From Flammeovirga sp. SJP92 (lineage in GTDB: Bacteria; Bacteroidota; Bacteroidia; Cytophagales; Flammeovirgaceae), in contig NZ_LQAQ01000117.1 of NCBI RefSeq assembly GCF_001583495.1, positions 1-36,303 of the forward strand: a DNA stretch of 36,303 nt, in the 5' to 3' direction. The notes under the pieces were generated by a model. That model was not told the origin of the DNA. It worked only from the letters and a program-made list of their open reading frames with translations, and did not search any database. This document shows, piece by piece, positions 1 to 8,658 of the stretch (within the stretch, counting starts at the first letter, position 1; each line of letters starts with the position of its first letter). Made by a program: the position numbers and the translations under genes.

Positions 1-245
1 GCTCAGACAAGAAAATCATTTTTAAACGGCTCAATTCATGAAATTCTTAACGCTTTTCCCTTCAATGCCAGGGGGAGTACTACCAGACTATAATGGTAGA
101 AAGCCCACTGGCGCGAATGTTAAGCGTAAGCGTCATTCGTGTCCTTCATATCATCAGAAATCTCCAGATTTCTAAATGCCACAAATAACGAAAACTTAGT
201 TTACAGTGTACTAATTCTATTTATTGTTTTGCGATTCCTTCCTTC
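1..245. other. Intergenic, no gene recognised
   Basis: No convincing coding frame. Short palindromes are visible, for example GCGAATG near 114 facing CATTCGT near 135, and CCAG/CTGG around 87-113. The minus strand has short broken frames that could be the end of a degraded mobile element, but nothing identifies it. Confidence 0.3.
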
Positions 246-284
246 AAAAAACGTATTAATAGAACCACTATTAATACGTTTTTT
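246..284. terminator. Perfect 17-bp inverted repeat, bidirectional terminator
   Basis: AAAAAACGTATTAATAG (246-262), a 5-base loop, then the exact complement (268-284), so either strand gives a hairpin followed by a U-run. It probably ends transcription of a gene to the left of the window and insulates the operon starting at 449. Confidence 0.8.
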
Positions 285-382
285 AGCGTTGTACTCACAA
301 AAAATAAATTAGAATTAACTATAATTTATTTTTGACTTTTTGTACTTAATAAGTCTTTTTCATTGAAAAATCATCCCTAAAT

Positions 383-447
383 TTTGAAGTGAATAAATAT
401 TCATCTATAATTGTATCGTGAACGATATAAATACAAACGATATAAAT
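383..447 (+). promoter_or_regulatory. Promoter and probable MarR-type operator of the doxX-marR operon
   Basis: TTTG at 383-386 and TATAATTG at 406-413 are 19 bp apart, fitting the Bacteroidota promoter pattern. Just downstream are the perfect inverted repeat TATCGT-GA-ACGATA (414-427) and two direct copies of AACGATATAAAT (421-432 and 436-447), 15 bp apart. This lies between the promoter and the start codon at 449, a typical place for autorepression by the MarR/OhrR protein encoded next. The elements are visible; the regulator assignment is inference. Confidence 0.65.
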
Positions 448-448
448 T

Positions 449-883
449 ATGCAACAGGTAAAAACATCTACAGTACAAAACATTTTTAGAGTATTATTAG
501 GGGCTGCAATGCTTTATGCAGGCATTGGCCATATGACTTTCCGCCGTATTGCTTTTCAAGCACAAGTACCTACATGGTTAACCACTGATCCAGCTTTTAT
601 TGATTTTGTGGTATTGGCTTCTGGTGTGGTAGAGATTGCTTTTGCATTATTAATGATTTACGGACGAAACTTTAAAGTACAAACAGGCATTGCATTAGGA
701 ATTTTCTTTATTTTGATCTTCCCCGGAAATATCAATCAATATGTCAACCACATTGATTCATTTGGCTTGAATACAGATACAAAACGTTTTATTCGTTTAT
801 TATTCCAACCCTTATTGGTAGTGTGGGCATTATGGTCTTCTGGCGGATGGAAATATTTAAGAGAAAGAAAAAATGCACAATAA
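449..883 (+). CDS. DoxX-like family membrane protein
   Basis: A 144-residue protein with about four hydrophobic segments (roughly residues 10-30, 45-70, 75-97 and 115-133) and a basic tail, the layout of small DoxX/DoxX-like inner-membrane proteins. In this family the role is usually loosely linked to redox or thiol stress; the biochemical function here is unknown. It is the first gene of a two-gene operon: its last 11 bases overlap the start of the MarR/OhrR gene. The operator at 414-447 ends one base before the ATG, so expression is probably controlled by the downstream regulator. The family call rests on hydropathy and overall sequence style. Confidence 0.7.
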   Translation: MQQVKTSTVQNIFRVLLGAAMLYAGIGHMTFRRIAFQAQVPTWLTTDPAFIDFVVLASGVVEIAFALLMIYGRNFKVQTGIALGIFFILIFPGNINQYVNHIDSFGLNTDTKRFIRLLFQPLLVVWALWSSGGWKYLRERKNAQ

Positions 884-1313
884 TATGGAGCAATTAAAAC
901 TTGATAACCAATTCTGTTTTCCATTGTATGCGGCATCCCGATTTATCACTCAACAATACCGACCAATGTTGGATAAATTGGGGGTCACATACCCTCAGTA
1001 TCTCGTGCTTTTAGTGTTGTGGGAAAAGGATGGAATTCCCATTAAGGAAATCACAGAAAAACTTCTTCTGGAAACCAATACCATAACGCCATTATTAAAA
1101 AGGATGCAGACCAATGCATTAATTGAAAGAACGCGTTCGAAGGAAGATGAACGTGTAGTGACCATTTCTTTGACTCAAAAAGGAAAGGAACTTCAAAAGG
1201 AAGCGGTGCAAATTCCAAATGAATTAATGGAAACCTTAGGTTGTCTCAATATCAATAAAGATGATATGATGAAAGTGAAAGAGGTGTTGGAGAAAATGTT
1301 GAAGTCATCCTAG
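873..1313 (+). CDS. ohrR: OhrR-like MarR-family redox regulator
   Basis: A 146-residue winged-helix MarR protein. The N-terminus (DNQFCFPLYAASR, then YRPMLDKLGVTYPQYLVLLVLWE) is the OhrR signature, with the peroxide-sensing Cys at residue 15 and conserved Tyr residues after it. The recognition helix region (LLETNTITPLLKRMQ) and wing (RSKEDERVVTISLT) follow. One-Cys OhrR proteins lose DNA binding when the Cys is oxidised by organic hydroperoxides. The start at 873 puts the Cys at position 15 as in Bacillus OhrR, but the in-frame ATG at 885 is also possible. The usual partner, ohr peroxidase, is not adjacent; the operon partner is doxX. The likely operator lies at 414-447. Confidence 0.85.
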   Translation: MHNNMEQLKLDNQFCFPLYAASRFITQQYRPMLDKLGVTYPQYLVLLVLWEKDGIPIKEITEKLLLETNTITPLLKRMQTNALIERTRSKEDERVVTISLTQKGKELQKEAVQIPNELMETLGCLNINKDDMMKVKEVLEKMLKSS

Positions 1314-1978
1314 TTTTTCATAAACTGGATTAAAATCCAGAAATAATGTAGCGCAGCAGGCTACGCGTCTACAGGAGGAAATTAAGTAGAATGCCTTCCG
1401 TAGCCACGTAGCCTGCTACGTTTTGTATGGATAAGCAGTAATATTAAAGGTTAACAGCAAAGAAGTAAACATCTGATATTTTCTTAATATTAAACTTCGA
1501 GCATAGTAGATTATCTACCAATAAATCATTTTAACTTTTAAGGACGGACTCCTCAAAAAGTATTTTTATGATAAAAAAGAAGGGTTAATTCTTTAAAAGA
1601 AATGAGCAGATAATCATTACTTCAAATTACTACAGCTTCCTAAATAGTCTTAATCCCATAAAATCTATTTTCGAGGCAATTGATCTCATATTTTCAATAA
1701 AAACATTGTTTATAAGTACTTTAGGCGTATCTATTGATAAATAATACCCTGATTTTTTTACTTCAAAACTCACTTAATCCATCATTAGATTTAGTGAGTA
1801 GGCTGACGATTTACCAATTCTTTCATTTTTCATAGCGTATCAAAAAAGTAGTGGGTGCAAGTAGATTTGTAGTAGATCTAGATTACAAATCTTCATAGTA
1901 CGTGTGATACATTTAGAGGAACTATTGCTACTGTATTACCAAACGCTGTAGCTCAATTTATTACACGATAACAGAAAA
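1314..1978. other. Long AT-rich intergenic region before the large secreted protein
   Basis: No coding frame of credible length on either strand. It contains the double palindrome at 1348-1420 and an imperfect palindrome near 1870-1894 (TTTGTA ... TACAAA). The remainder presumably holds the promoter and leader of the gene at 1979; no clear promoter was assigned. Confidence 0.5.
1348..1420. repeat. Two-arm palindromic element
   Basis: The right arm 1400-1420 (GTAGCCACGTAGCCTGCTACG) is the near-complement of the left arm 1348-1372; AGCAGGCTACG is exact between them. The right arm also contains its own hairpin, CGTAGC-CT-GCTACG. It is much more GC-rich than its surroundings and lies 35 bp after the marR stop. 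It may be a terminator, though it has only a TTTT run after it, or a REP-like element. Confidence 0.55.
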
Positions 1979-4900
1979 ATGAATGAATTAATTACTCAAT
2001 GGAATAGGCTTTCCAAGGCTTATTCTAAAAACCGTTTTTACCAGCAAAACGGTCAATTGCTAACGCTTTTCTCTACTTTTTTACTATCCTTATTTGTTAG
2101 TTCTTTTACACAAGCTCAAGAATATGGAGTAGAAGTGGAAAATGGTGTGGGAATCATCTATTTTGAAAACCAACCCGAATGGACAGACGGTTGGAACTAC
2201 ATCTGTCTTGATGCCGATTGTAGAAGCGGTGCTTTAGTGGATGGTCGCTGGGAACGAGAAATCGCTAGTGCCTCCGTAGGAAGTGATTACACTATCCAAT
2301 TAAAAATTTCAGCAACAAATGGACAGTATATTTCACCCCAATATACGGTGACTGCTGTTGCAAAAGGAGATTCGGGTAATAATCCTGATCCCGATCCATT
2401 GCCCACTTGTGATGATGGGATTCAAAATGGAGATGAAACAGGAGTAGACTGTGGCGGTTCTTGCGAGCCCTGTATTACCACTCCTCCTCCAACGTCAAAT
2501 ACTGTAGAAGCTGAAACGAGCTCAATATTAGGCAGTGCAGCTGTTTATAATGACGGTACAGCAAGTGGTGGACAAGGTGTTGCCTATATTTCTGAAATAG
2601 GTGCTGGTTTCAGTATCACAAATGCCCCTTCTGCCACTACAATAGAAATTGTTTATGCTTCAGAACTAAGCGGTAAAATTTCTATTTATGTCAATGGTAG
2701 TGATGCCGGTGATGTCAATTTCTCTTCAACAGGAGCTTGGGTTGGAAATTACCAATCCGTAAGTGCAAACGTAAATGTTCCTGCAGGAGCCACTTTTGAT
2801 GTGCAATTCCAAAGTGGTGATGCCGCTTTAAATGTGGATAGAGTGATATTTACAGGAGAGCTTGTACCATCTTGTACTGACGGTATTCAAAACGGTACCG
2901 AAACAGGTATTGATTGTGGAGGTGATTGTCCAAAAATCTGTATTGAAACCTATGCTTTGAACGTTGAAAATGGTTCAGGTGATGGTGAATATGAAGCAGG
3001 AGAAGTCGTTACTATCGAATGGGAACAACCACCTGTTGCTGCAGGTACAGGGATTGTATTTACGGAATGGACTGGTGATGTGGCAGGAATCGCTGATGTG
3101 AATGCTCCAAATACCACGATCACAATGCCAGCACAAAATGTATCAATTACAGCTAATTTTGAAATCACACATTCTTGTGGAGATGGCATTCAGAATGGAG
3201 ATGAAACGGCTGTGGATTGTGGTGGATCATGTGATTGTACTCCGGACGTAGCACCACTGGTAAGTGCTAGAACAGAAGGGGATGAGGTGATTCTAATTGG
3301 TGCTTCAGGTTCTTCTCAAGATGGATACACAATTTACACTTGGGATAATGACACAGATGAATTCAGTCAATGCGAAGGGAATTGTGTCGATAATTGGCCT
3401 CCCGTTTTAGTTGATAATCCTGAATTATTAGAGATTCCAAACTTACCAGAACAACTTGATGGTACTTTTGGATTAAGTGGCCGTTGCGATGGTACATTAC
3501 AGTTGACCTACAATGATCAACCTTTATATTTTTATGTAGGGGACAATCAACCTGGAGATACAAACGGGGATCAGCCTACTGGAACTTGGCATATGGTCTC
3601 AGCTTCAACAGTAGTTCTTCCTACATGTAGTGATGGAATTAAAAATGGAGACGAAGAAGGTATTGATTGTGGAGGTTCTTGTTCTGAAGTATGTAATCCA
3701 TGTGATGACCAACCGATTGGTCCAGAGTTAGAAGGAGATAACTTTATTTTCGGATTAAACTCTGATGGAGTAGCTTATCATCAAAATGTGTCTCATTCCC
3801 CATCTTTCTTTGTGATCTCATTAAATGGTGCTGGAGCTGAAGGTGGTGTGAACCGAAATTCAGATAAAGGCAATCGCTATGAAGCAGATTTTTCATCTGT
3901 AGTGGTTCCAGGAGAAGTTTATACACTTGAAGTAAGAATCCAAGGAGACAATTACCCTACAGGACAGTGTATTCATAGCATTCAAGTACAGGTAGGTGAA
4001 GGGGTAGACAGTACGCCTTGTCAAACTGGAACTTCTGGAGGAACAGAAGAACCTAACTTACCTGATCCAGTATTAACAGTGTTGAGTAATTCACAAGAAG
4101 GAGCCTATTTAGCAGGAGCTTCAGGTTCATCTAGTCCAGGTAGAGCGATGTACACTACTTCTGGCACTTGTGAAACTACAGAATGCTTAGAAGCTTGGCC
4201 TCCTGTTTTGGTGGAAGATCCAGAATTGGTGAATAACCCTGGTGGAATTACAAATTCAGTAGGAGCGGTTTATTTTGGTCAGATTGATTGTACAGATCAA
4301 TATCAAGTGACTTTAGACGGACAAGAATTATACTTTTATATTGAAGATCAATCCACAACAGATATAAAAGGGCATAATGTAGGTCCTTGGTCTTTAGCAC
4401 TTGTAGATCGATTGCCTAAACTTCCAGACCACGAGTATATGATGCCAGCATTGAAAACACCAATTAATGGTAGAACTCCTGGTACTTATGGTTGGACGCA
4501 CGATATCGAAGGACGATCAATTGAGGTAAGAGCCGGTGAGTCTGTATTGTTCCAATGGGCACAATCGCACTTTGTAGGCGGAGTAGGCTTAGTATATGAT
4601 GGGCCTGGAGACCATGATTGGACATTTGTATGTTCTTGTAATCAAAAAGAATATTATGAGGCTGAAATGACAGATGTTTCAAAAGGAGTGATGCAGGTAG
4701 AAGTGCCAGCCAACTGTTATGATAAGTATTACTATTACTTTAGATATAAAAAAGCAGGCTTGCCAAGTGATGATTTAGGTACTCAAATCGTTTACTCTGC
4801 TTTATTTGAGTATGATGAAAGAGAGCCGAATGATAGAATCGATCCAGCACAACAGCCGACTATTACATCAAACTCTGCCAACTGGATGAGATTCAGACAC

Positions 4901-6157
4901 CCAAGAGCACATGATGGTAACACTGAATTGATCTTCAACTCTCAAAATAACTCTTCTCAATTAAGAGCATTAGAGCGTTACTCTACTACAGTAACCACAG
5001 GTGGAAATGGTACTACGATCAATGCCAATCTTCCTAATATTTTAAGGATAGAAGCATTTGACAATGGCCTTATTTATAATTCAAATCCTGCCTATGCTTA
5101 TAATCAAAACACTTGTTGTGGTGATCAAGTGGATTATGGTAATGTAGTAACCTATGAAATTACGATTGGCTCAAGTCCGGGAATCAGCTCTCAAACGTAC
5201 AATACATTCCAGCATATCGTGGTAGGCAAAGGCTTCTCAACTTCTATTGCCGATCCTCGTCTGACTATGGCAGGTGATGCTTCTACAACGATGGAATTCT
5301 CAACAGCAGGGTCACATGTAGATTTAGAGCAAGATGCCATTTTCACTCAGCACCTCACTACTTTGACATCCACAGATGATGTAGATGACTTCCTAGAAGG
5401 ACATCATATTTTCCATGGTTTGACTGATCAACACGAGGTTATTGCTTCAAGACCTGTATTTGGTTCTGTGAAAATTGGAGAAGAATCTTGTCAAAATTGT
5501 CACTTTAGAGACGGTAGAGGATCTGAATTGGTGGAAACGCCTGACGGGCCAAGAATTGCACCTCCAGTTTTCGGTTCTGGTATTTTACAATACATAGAAG
5601 GAGCTGAAGCTATTTTAACATGGGATGGTGATGTAGCAACGGTGGAACAGCAAGTGAAAAATGCCTTGGTCAATGATCACAAAGTAGATCCTGCAACGGC
5701 ATTGAGTGCTGAAGAAATGAGACAGTTGGTGGCTTATGTTGAGTTCTTGACGGTGCCTAACAGAAATGCCGCAGCTTATTTAGATCAGGATGTAGTGGAC
5801 GGTCACTTGTTATTCGATCAGGTAGGTTGTGCCTCTTGTCACCAAGAAACTCAAAAGACGAGAAGTGATGCACCAGAGAAGTTCAGAAACCTTTACATCA
5901 GACCATTCTCTGATATGAAAACACACGATGTAAACGGCGGTACGTTCAGAACACCTCCATTATGGGGACTGGGGAGAAACTTGGAAATCTTAGAAAGAAA
6001 CGGCAAAGCTACCTTATTTATGCATGATGGTTCAGCAACAACTATTGAGCAAGCTATCCAAAAGCATAATGGTGAAGCAACTTCTGTCCGTGATGCTTAC
6101 AATGCATTATCAGCAGAGGAAAAAGCCAAGATCGTTAAGTTCATCAATACACTATAA
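1979..6157 (+). CDS. Large secreted multidomain protein with C-terminal di-haem peroxidase (DHOR/DUF1111) domain
   Basis: A 1392-residue protein. A hydrophobic segment at about 27-46 ending TQA-Q is a signal peptide with a long N-region. Four Cys-rich modules of the type C-DGIQNG-ETG-DCGG-C lie near residues 144-165, 299-320, 400-420 and 549-571. Between them are a CBM6/35-like module (about 175-295), an InlB B-repeat-like module (about 322-395) and two COG4315-like repeats ending in LYFY (about 425-545 and 695-805). The C-terminus has two c-type haem motifs, C1171-QN-CH and C1284-AS-CH, followed by the FRTPPLWGLG and FMHDGSATT motifs typical of the di-haem oxidoreductase family related to MauG/cytochrome c peroxidase. 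It is predicted to act outside the inner membrane in peroxide or electron-transfer chemistry. It has no type IX sorting domain of its own; the next gene, 11 bp downstream, encodes a small protein that does. Family calls come from motif recognition. Confidence 0.8.
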   Translation: MNELITQWNRLSKAYSKNRFYQQNGQLLTLFSTFLLSLFVSSFTQAQEYGVEVENGVGIIYFENQPEWTDGWNYICLDADCRSGALVDGRWEREIASASVGSDYTIQLKISATNGQYISPQYTVTAVAKGDSGNNPDPDPLPTCDDGIQNGDETGVDCGGSCEPCITTPPPTSNTVEAETSSILGSAAVYNDGTASGGQGVAYISEIGAGFSITNAPSATTIEIVYASELSGKISIYVNGSDAGDVNFSSTGAWVGNYQSVSANVNVPAGATFDVQFQSGDAALNVDRVIFTGELVPSCTDGIQNGTETGIDCGGDCPKICIETYALNVENGSGDGEYEAGEVVTIEWEQPPVAAGTGIVFTEWTGDVAGIADVNAPNTTITMPAQNVSITANFEITHSCGDGIQNGDETAVDCGGSCDCTPDVAPLVSARTEGDEVILIGASGSSQDGYTIYTWDNDTDEFSQCEGNCVDNWPPVLVDNPELLEIPNLPEQLDGTFGLSGRCDGTLQLTYNDQPLYFYVGDNQPGDTNGDQPTGTWHMVSASTVVLPTCSDGIKNGDEEGIDCGGSCSEVCNPCDDQPIGPELEGDNFIFGLNSDGVAYHQNVSHSPSFFVISLNGAGAEGGVNRNSDKGNRYEADFSSVVVPGEVYTLEVRIQGDNYPTGQCIHSIQVQVGEGVDSTPCQTGTSGGTEEPNLPDPVLTVLSNSQEGAYLAGASGSSSPGRAMYTTSGTCETTECLEAWPPVLVEDPELVNNPGGITNSVGAVYFGQIDCTDQYQVTLDGQELYFYIEDQSTTDIKGHNVGPWSLALVDRLPKLPDHEYMMPALKTPINGRTPGTYGWTHDIEGRSIEVRAGESVLFQWAQSHFVGGVGLVYDGPGDHDWTFVCSCNQKEYYEAEMTDVSKGVMQVEVPANCYDKYYYYFRYKKAGLPSDDLGTQIVYSALFEYDEREPNDRIDPAQQPTITSNSANWMRFRHPRAHDGNTELIFNSQNNSSQLRALERYSTTVTTGGNGTTINANLPNILRIEAFDNGLIYNSNPAYAYNQNTCCGDQVDYGNVVTYEITIGSSPGISSQTYNTFQHIVVGKGFSTSIADPRLTMAGDASTTMEFSTAGSHVDLEQDAIFTQHLTTLTSTDDVDDFLEGHHIFHGLTDQHEVIASRPVFGSVKIGEESCQNCHFRDGRGSELVETPDGPRIAPPVFGSGILQYIEGAEAILTWDGDVATVEQQVKNALVNDHKVDPATALSAEEMRQLVAYVEFLTVPNRNAAAYLDQDVVDGHLLFDQVGCASCHQETQKTRSDAPEKFRNLYIRPFSDMKTHDVNGGTFRTPPLWGLGRNLEILERNGKATLFMHDGSATTIEQAIQKHNGEATSVRDAYNALSAEEKAKIVKFINTL

Positions 6158-6168
6158 TTGATAAGTAA

Positions 6169-6624
6169 ATGAAAAGAATAATCTATATAACATTAGTGAT
6201 GATACTTGGGAGCTTTTCCATGAGTTTTGCTCAAAATGTATCCTCATTGACATTGAAATGTCCTCCTTGCCGACCATTCCAAGGGTGCCTTCAATGTTTT
6301 GAAACACAAGCGGAAGCAGATGCTTGTAGTTCATCTTCAAGAAAAGCGAATTCACTGGTAGAAGAGCTTTCCGCTTTAGAATTCACTGTATATCCAAACC
6401 CAAGTAAGACGGGTGTATTTACGGTTGAAACGCTAAAGAAAATCAAAGGTAAAGTACGTATCTTCTCCCCTTTGGGAAGTGTAGTGGAAGAATTTGAAGT
6501 CAATGATCAATCGCTGTTCCAAGTTGGCAATCCATTACAATTTACAACTGGTATATATATCCTGTCTTTCACAGACGAGTCTGGCCAAACGATCACCAAG
6601 AAGTTAATGGTCAGTTATAAATAA
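6169..6624 (+). CDS. Small secreted Cys-rich protein with type IX secretion sorting domain
   Basis: A 151-residue protein. Residues 1-21 form a signal peptide ending SFAQ. A short Cys-rich segment follows (CPPCRPFQGCLQC, then a further Cys), and from about residue 70 there is a type A C-terminal sorting domain: FTVYPNPSKTGVFTVE, a central VRIFSPLGSVV strand and an ending GIYILSF...TKKLMV. Such domains route proteins through the type IX secretion system of Bacteroidota. The mature body is very short, so most of the protein is signal and sorting domain. It follows the haem protein gene by 11 bp and is very likely co-transcribed; a terminator follows at 6665. Confidence 0.85.
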   Translation: MKRIIYITLVMILGSFSMSFAQNVSSLTLKCPPCRPFQGCLQCFETQAEADACSSSSRKANSLVEELSALEFTVYPNPSKTGVFTVETLKKIKGKVRIFSPLGSVVEEFEVNDQSLFQVGNPLQFTTGIYILSFTDESGQTITKKLMVSYK

Positions 6625-6664
6625 TTGTTTAACCTTTTAATAAACGTGTAATTATCTCTCTCTT

Positions 6665-6694
6665 AACGGCTACGTGTATGCGTGGCCGTTTTTA
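6665..6694 (+). terminator. Rho-independent terminator
   Basis: AACGGCTACG, a short loop, then CGTGGCCGTT followed by a T-run. It lies 40 bp after the stop of the type IX cargo gene and ends that operon. Confidence 0.8.
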
Positions 6695-6753
6695 TTTCCA
6701 TCAATTTTCTAACATAAATTAATTGGGGAGAAAGAAGGGCTTGTTGTATCTTC

Positions 6754-7791
6754 ATGGCTGAACAAAACAACGATGAGATGAATATTCACGATAAAGCACC
6801 TGTAGCTCCTTATTTTCCTAATGAAGGAAGATACGAAAGCATGCAATATCAAAGATGTGGCAAAAGCGGTATACTTCTGCCCCGTATTTCACTGGGCCTT
6901 TGGCATAACTTCGGTTTCAATGATCATTTTGGCAATGCAAGAAATATCCTGCGTAAAGCATTTGATTTAGGAATCACACACCTTGATTTAGCAAATAATT
7001 ATGGACCTCCATACGGTTCTGCTGAGGAGAATTTTGGCAGAATTCTGAAGAAAGACTTTTTACCGTATCGTGATGAGCTTTTTATTGCCTCAAAAGCGGG
7101 GTATGATATGTGGCCGGGACCTTATGGAAATAATGGCTCTAAAAAATCCTTGATAGCAAGTTTGGATCAAAGCTTGAAACGAATGGGTTTGGATTATGTT
7201 GATGTATTTTATCACCATAGACCTGATCCGGAAACACCAATGGAAGAAACTATGGGGGCTTTGGCTCAAATGGTAAAACAAGGGAAGGCATTGTATATTG
7301 GTTTATCAAGATATAGTGCGGAAGAGACACAGAAAGCCTCTGAATTACTTAAAAGAATGGGAGCCCCGTTGCTAATCCATCAATCTAAATATTCCATGTT
7401 TGAAAGAGATGTGGAAGAGGAAGTTTTACCAAAATTACAAGAATTAAATCTAGGTTCGATTGTATTCTCTCCATTGGCACAAGGTATGTTGACCAATAAA
7501 TACGTCAACGGAATTCCAGAAAATTCAAGAGCGAAAAAGGACAACACTTACCTTAATTTAGAAGCAGTAGAGGCAAAGCTGGATCAAATCAAAGCGTTGC
7601 ATGAAATTGCACAGCAAAGAGGACAAAAATTATCACAAATGGCTATTGCTTGGTTATTGGATAACCCTGCTGTTACAACAGTTTTAGTGGGAGCAAGTTC
7701 ACCGGAACAGTTAGAGGAAAATGTGAAAGCATTAGATCAATTACAGTTTTCAGAAGAAGAGAAAAGTACCATCGCACAGATTTTAGAATAA
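6754..7791 (+). CDS. Aldo/keto reductase, YghZ (L-glyceraldehyde 3-phosphate reductase) subfamily
   Basis: A 345-residue NADPH-dependent TIM-barrel oxidoreductase. From residue 30 it follows the YghZ pattern: MQYQRCGKSG then LPRISLGLWHNFG. The catalytic tetrad is visible as D78, Y83 (DLANNYGPPYGSAEENFG), K114 (ASKAGY) and His154/155 (YHHRPD). The NADP-binding end reads VTTVLVGASSPEQLEENV. YghZ-type enzymes reduce aldehydes such as methylglyoxal and L-glyceraldehyde 3-phosphate; the true substrate here is unknown. About 25 residues precede the point where typical members begin, so the real start may be later (Met30), but the open frame supports the longer form. Single gene with its own terminator. 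Confidence 0.9.
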   Translation: MAEQNNDEMNIHDKAPVAPYFPNEGRYESMQYQRCGKSGILLPRISLGLWHNFGFNDHFGNARNILRKAFDLGITHLDLANNYGPPYGSAEENFGRILKKDFLPYRDELFIASKAGYDMWPGPYGNNGSKKSLIASLDQSLKRMGLDYVDVFYHHRPDPETPMEETMGALAQMVKQGKALYIGLSRYSAEETQKASELLKRMGAPLLIHQSKYSMFERDVEEEVLPKLQELNLGSIVFSPLAQGMLTNKYVNGIPENSRAKKDNTYLNLEAVEAKLDQIKALHEIAQQRGQKLSQMAIAWLLDNPAVTTVLVGASSPEQLEENVKALDQLQFSEEEKSTIAQILE

Positions 7792-7825
7792 GAAGATACG
7801 ATTTTGGCTTAGTACTTATAAACAG

Positions 7826-7856
7826 AAAAATCCCACTTACGCGAGTGGGATTTTTT
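7826..7856. terminator. Bidirectional terminator between the convergent aldo/keto reductase and ahpC genes
   Basis: AAAAATCCCACT (7826-7837), a 6-base loop, then AGTGGGATTTTTT. It is flanked by A-run and T-run, so it can serve both the plus-strand gene ending at 7791 and the minus-strand gene ending at 7945. Confidence 0.85.
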
Positions 7857-7944
7857 GATGATAATGGGTTATTAGGTTAAAGCAAACTATTATTTATATA
7901 ACTATTACAAATGTTTTAATGCTTAGGTGTATAATAAATCCAGC

Positions 7945-8508
7945 TTAGATCAATCCAACAAGATCGATGCTTGGTTTCAATGTATCATTACCTTCTTTCC
8001 ATTTTGCTGGGCAAACTTCAGAAGGGTTTTCTGCCACAAATTGTAATGCTTTCAATTTTCTCAATAACTCCTCAGCGTTTCTACCCACATTACCAGCAAC
8101 AACTTCATAAGAAACGATTTCTCCTTCAGGGTTTACGATGAAAGTACCTCTTTCTGCCATTCCGTCTTCCTCAATCATTACTTCAAAACCTCTTGAAAGC
8201 ACACCTGTTGGATCTGCAAGCATTGGGTAATTGATTTTTTTGATGGTTTCAGAAGTGTCGTGCCATGCTTTGTGTACAAAGTGAGTATCTGTAGAAACAG
8301 AGTAAATTTCAGTACCAGTCGCTTTGAAATCTTCATAAAGGTTAGCAAGGTCTTCTAATTCCGTTGGACAAACAAAAGTGAAGTCGGCAGGGTAGAAGAA
8401 GAAGATGGACCATTTCCCTAAAATATCTTCTTTAGTAACTGTTTTGAAGTCGTTGTTTTCGAAAGATTGTACTTTAAAATCTACTACTTGTTTTCCGATT
8501 TGTGACAT
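7945..8508 (-). CDS. ahpC: Typical 2-Cys peroxiredoxin, alkyl hydroperoxide reductase subunit C
   Basis: A 187-residue full-length peroxiredoxin. The peroxidatic Cys is C47 in the motif YPADFTFVCPTELEDL, and the resolving Cys is C166 in NPSEVCPAKW near the C-terminus. It reduces H2O2, organic peroxides and peroxynitrite in the cytoplasm and is normally re-reduced by AhpF or a thioredoxin system; no ahpF is adjacent. It is a monocistronic minus-strand gene with a shared terminator at 7826-7856. The upstream region carries a perfect 16-bp palindrome (8617-8632) that may be an operator for a peroxide regulator. Confidence 0.96.
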   Translation of the reverse strand: MSQIGKQVVDFKVQSFENNDFKTVTKEDILGKWSIFFFYPADFTFVCPTELEDLANLYEDFKATGTEIYSVSTDTHFVHKAWHDTSETIKKINYPMLADPTGVLSRGFEVMIEEDGMAERGTFIVNPEGEIVSYEVVAGNVGRNAEELLRKLKALQFVAENPSEVCPAKWKEGNDTLKPSIDLVGLI

Positions 8509-8616
8509 AGTCTTTATATTTTTTTGATTGATGTTTGTTTCAGTTTTTTCAACCGCTTTCCGATTGATTACATTACAAACATACGGCGGGTTTAGGTATT
8601 TGTAAAATTGATTGTT

Positions 8617-8632
8617 TTTATATCGATATAAA
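8617..8632 (-). promoter_or_regulatory. Perfect 16-bp palindrome upstream of ahpC
   Basis: TTTATATCGATATAAA, about 110 bp upstream of the ahpC start and 15 bp before the next gene's stop. It contains CGATATAAAT on the plus strand (continuing to 8633), the same word found twice in the ohrR operator at 421-447. It could be a peroxide-responsive operator or simply AT-rich palindromic sequence. Confidence 0.4.
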
Positions 8633-8658
8633 TTATTCTTATATAATCCTGATTGCTT

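Noticed and set aside
1-160. End of an insertion sequence at the left edge
   Set aside because: Short broken minus-strand frames hint at it, but there is no identifiable transposase motif or terminal repeat.
2950-3926. Several minus-strand frames of 60-80 codons inside the large secreted protein gene
   Set aside because: They lie opposite a clearly coding frame with recognisable domains and have no motif, signal or ribosome binding site of their own.
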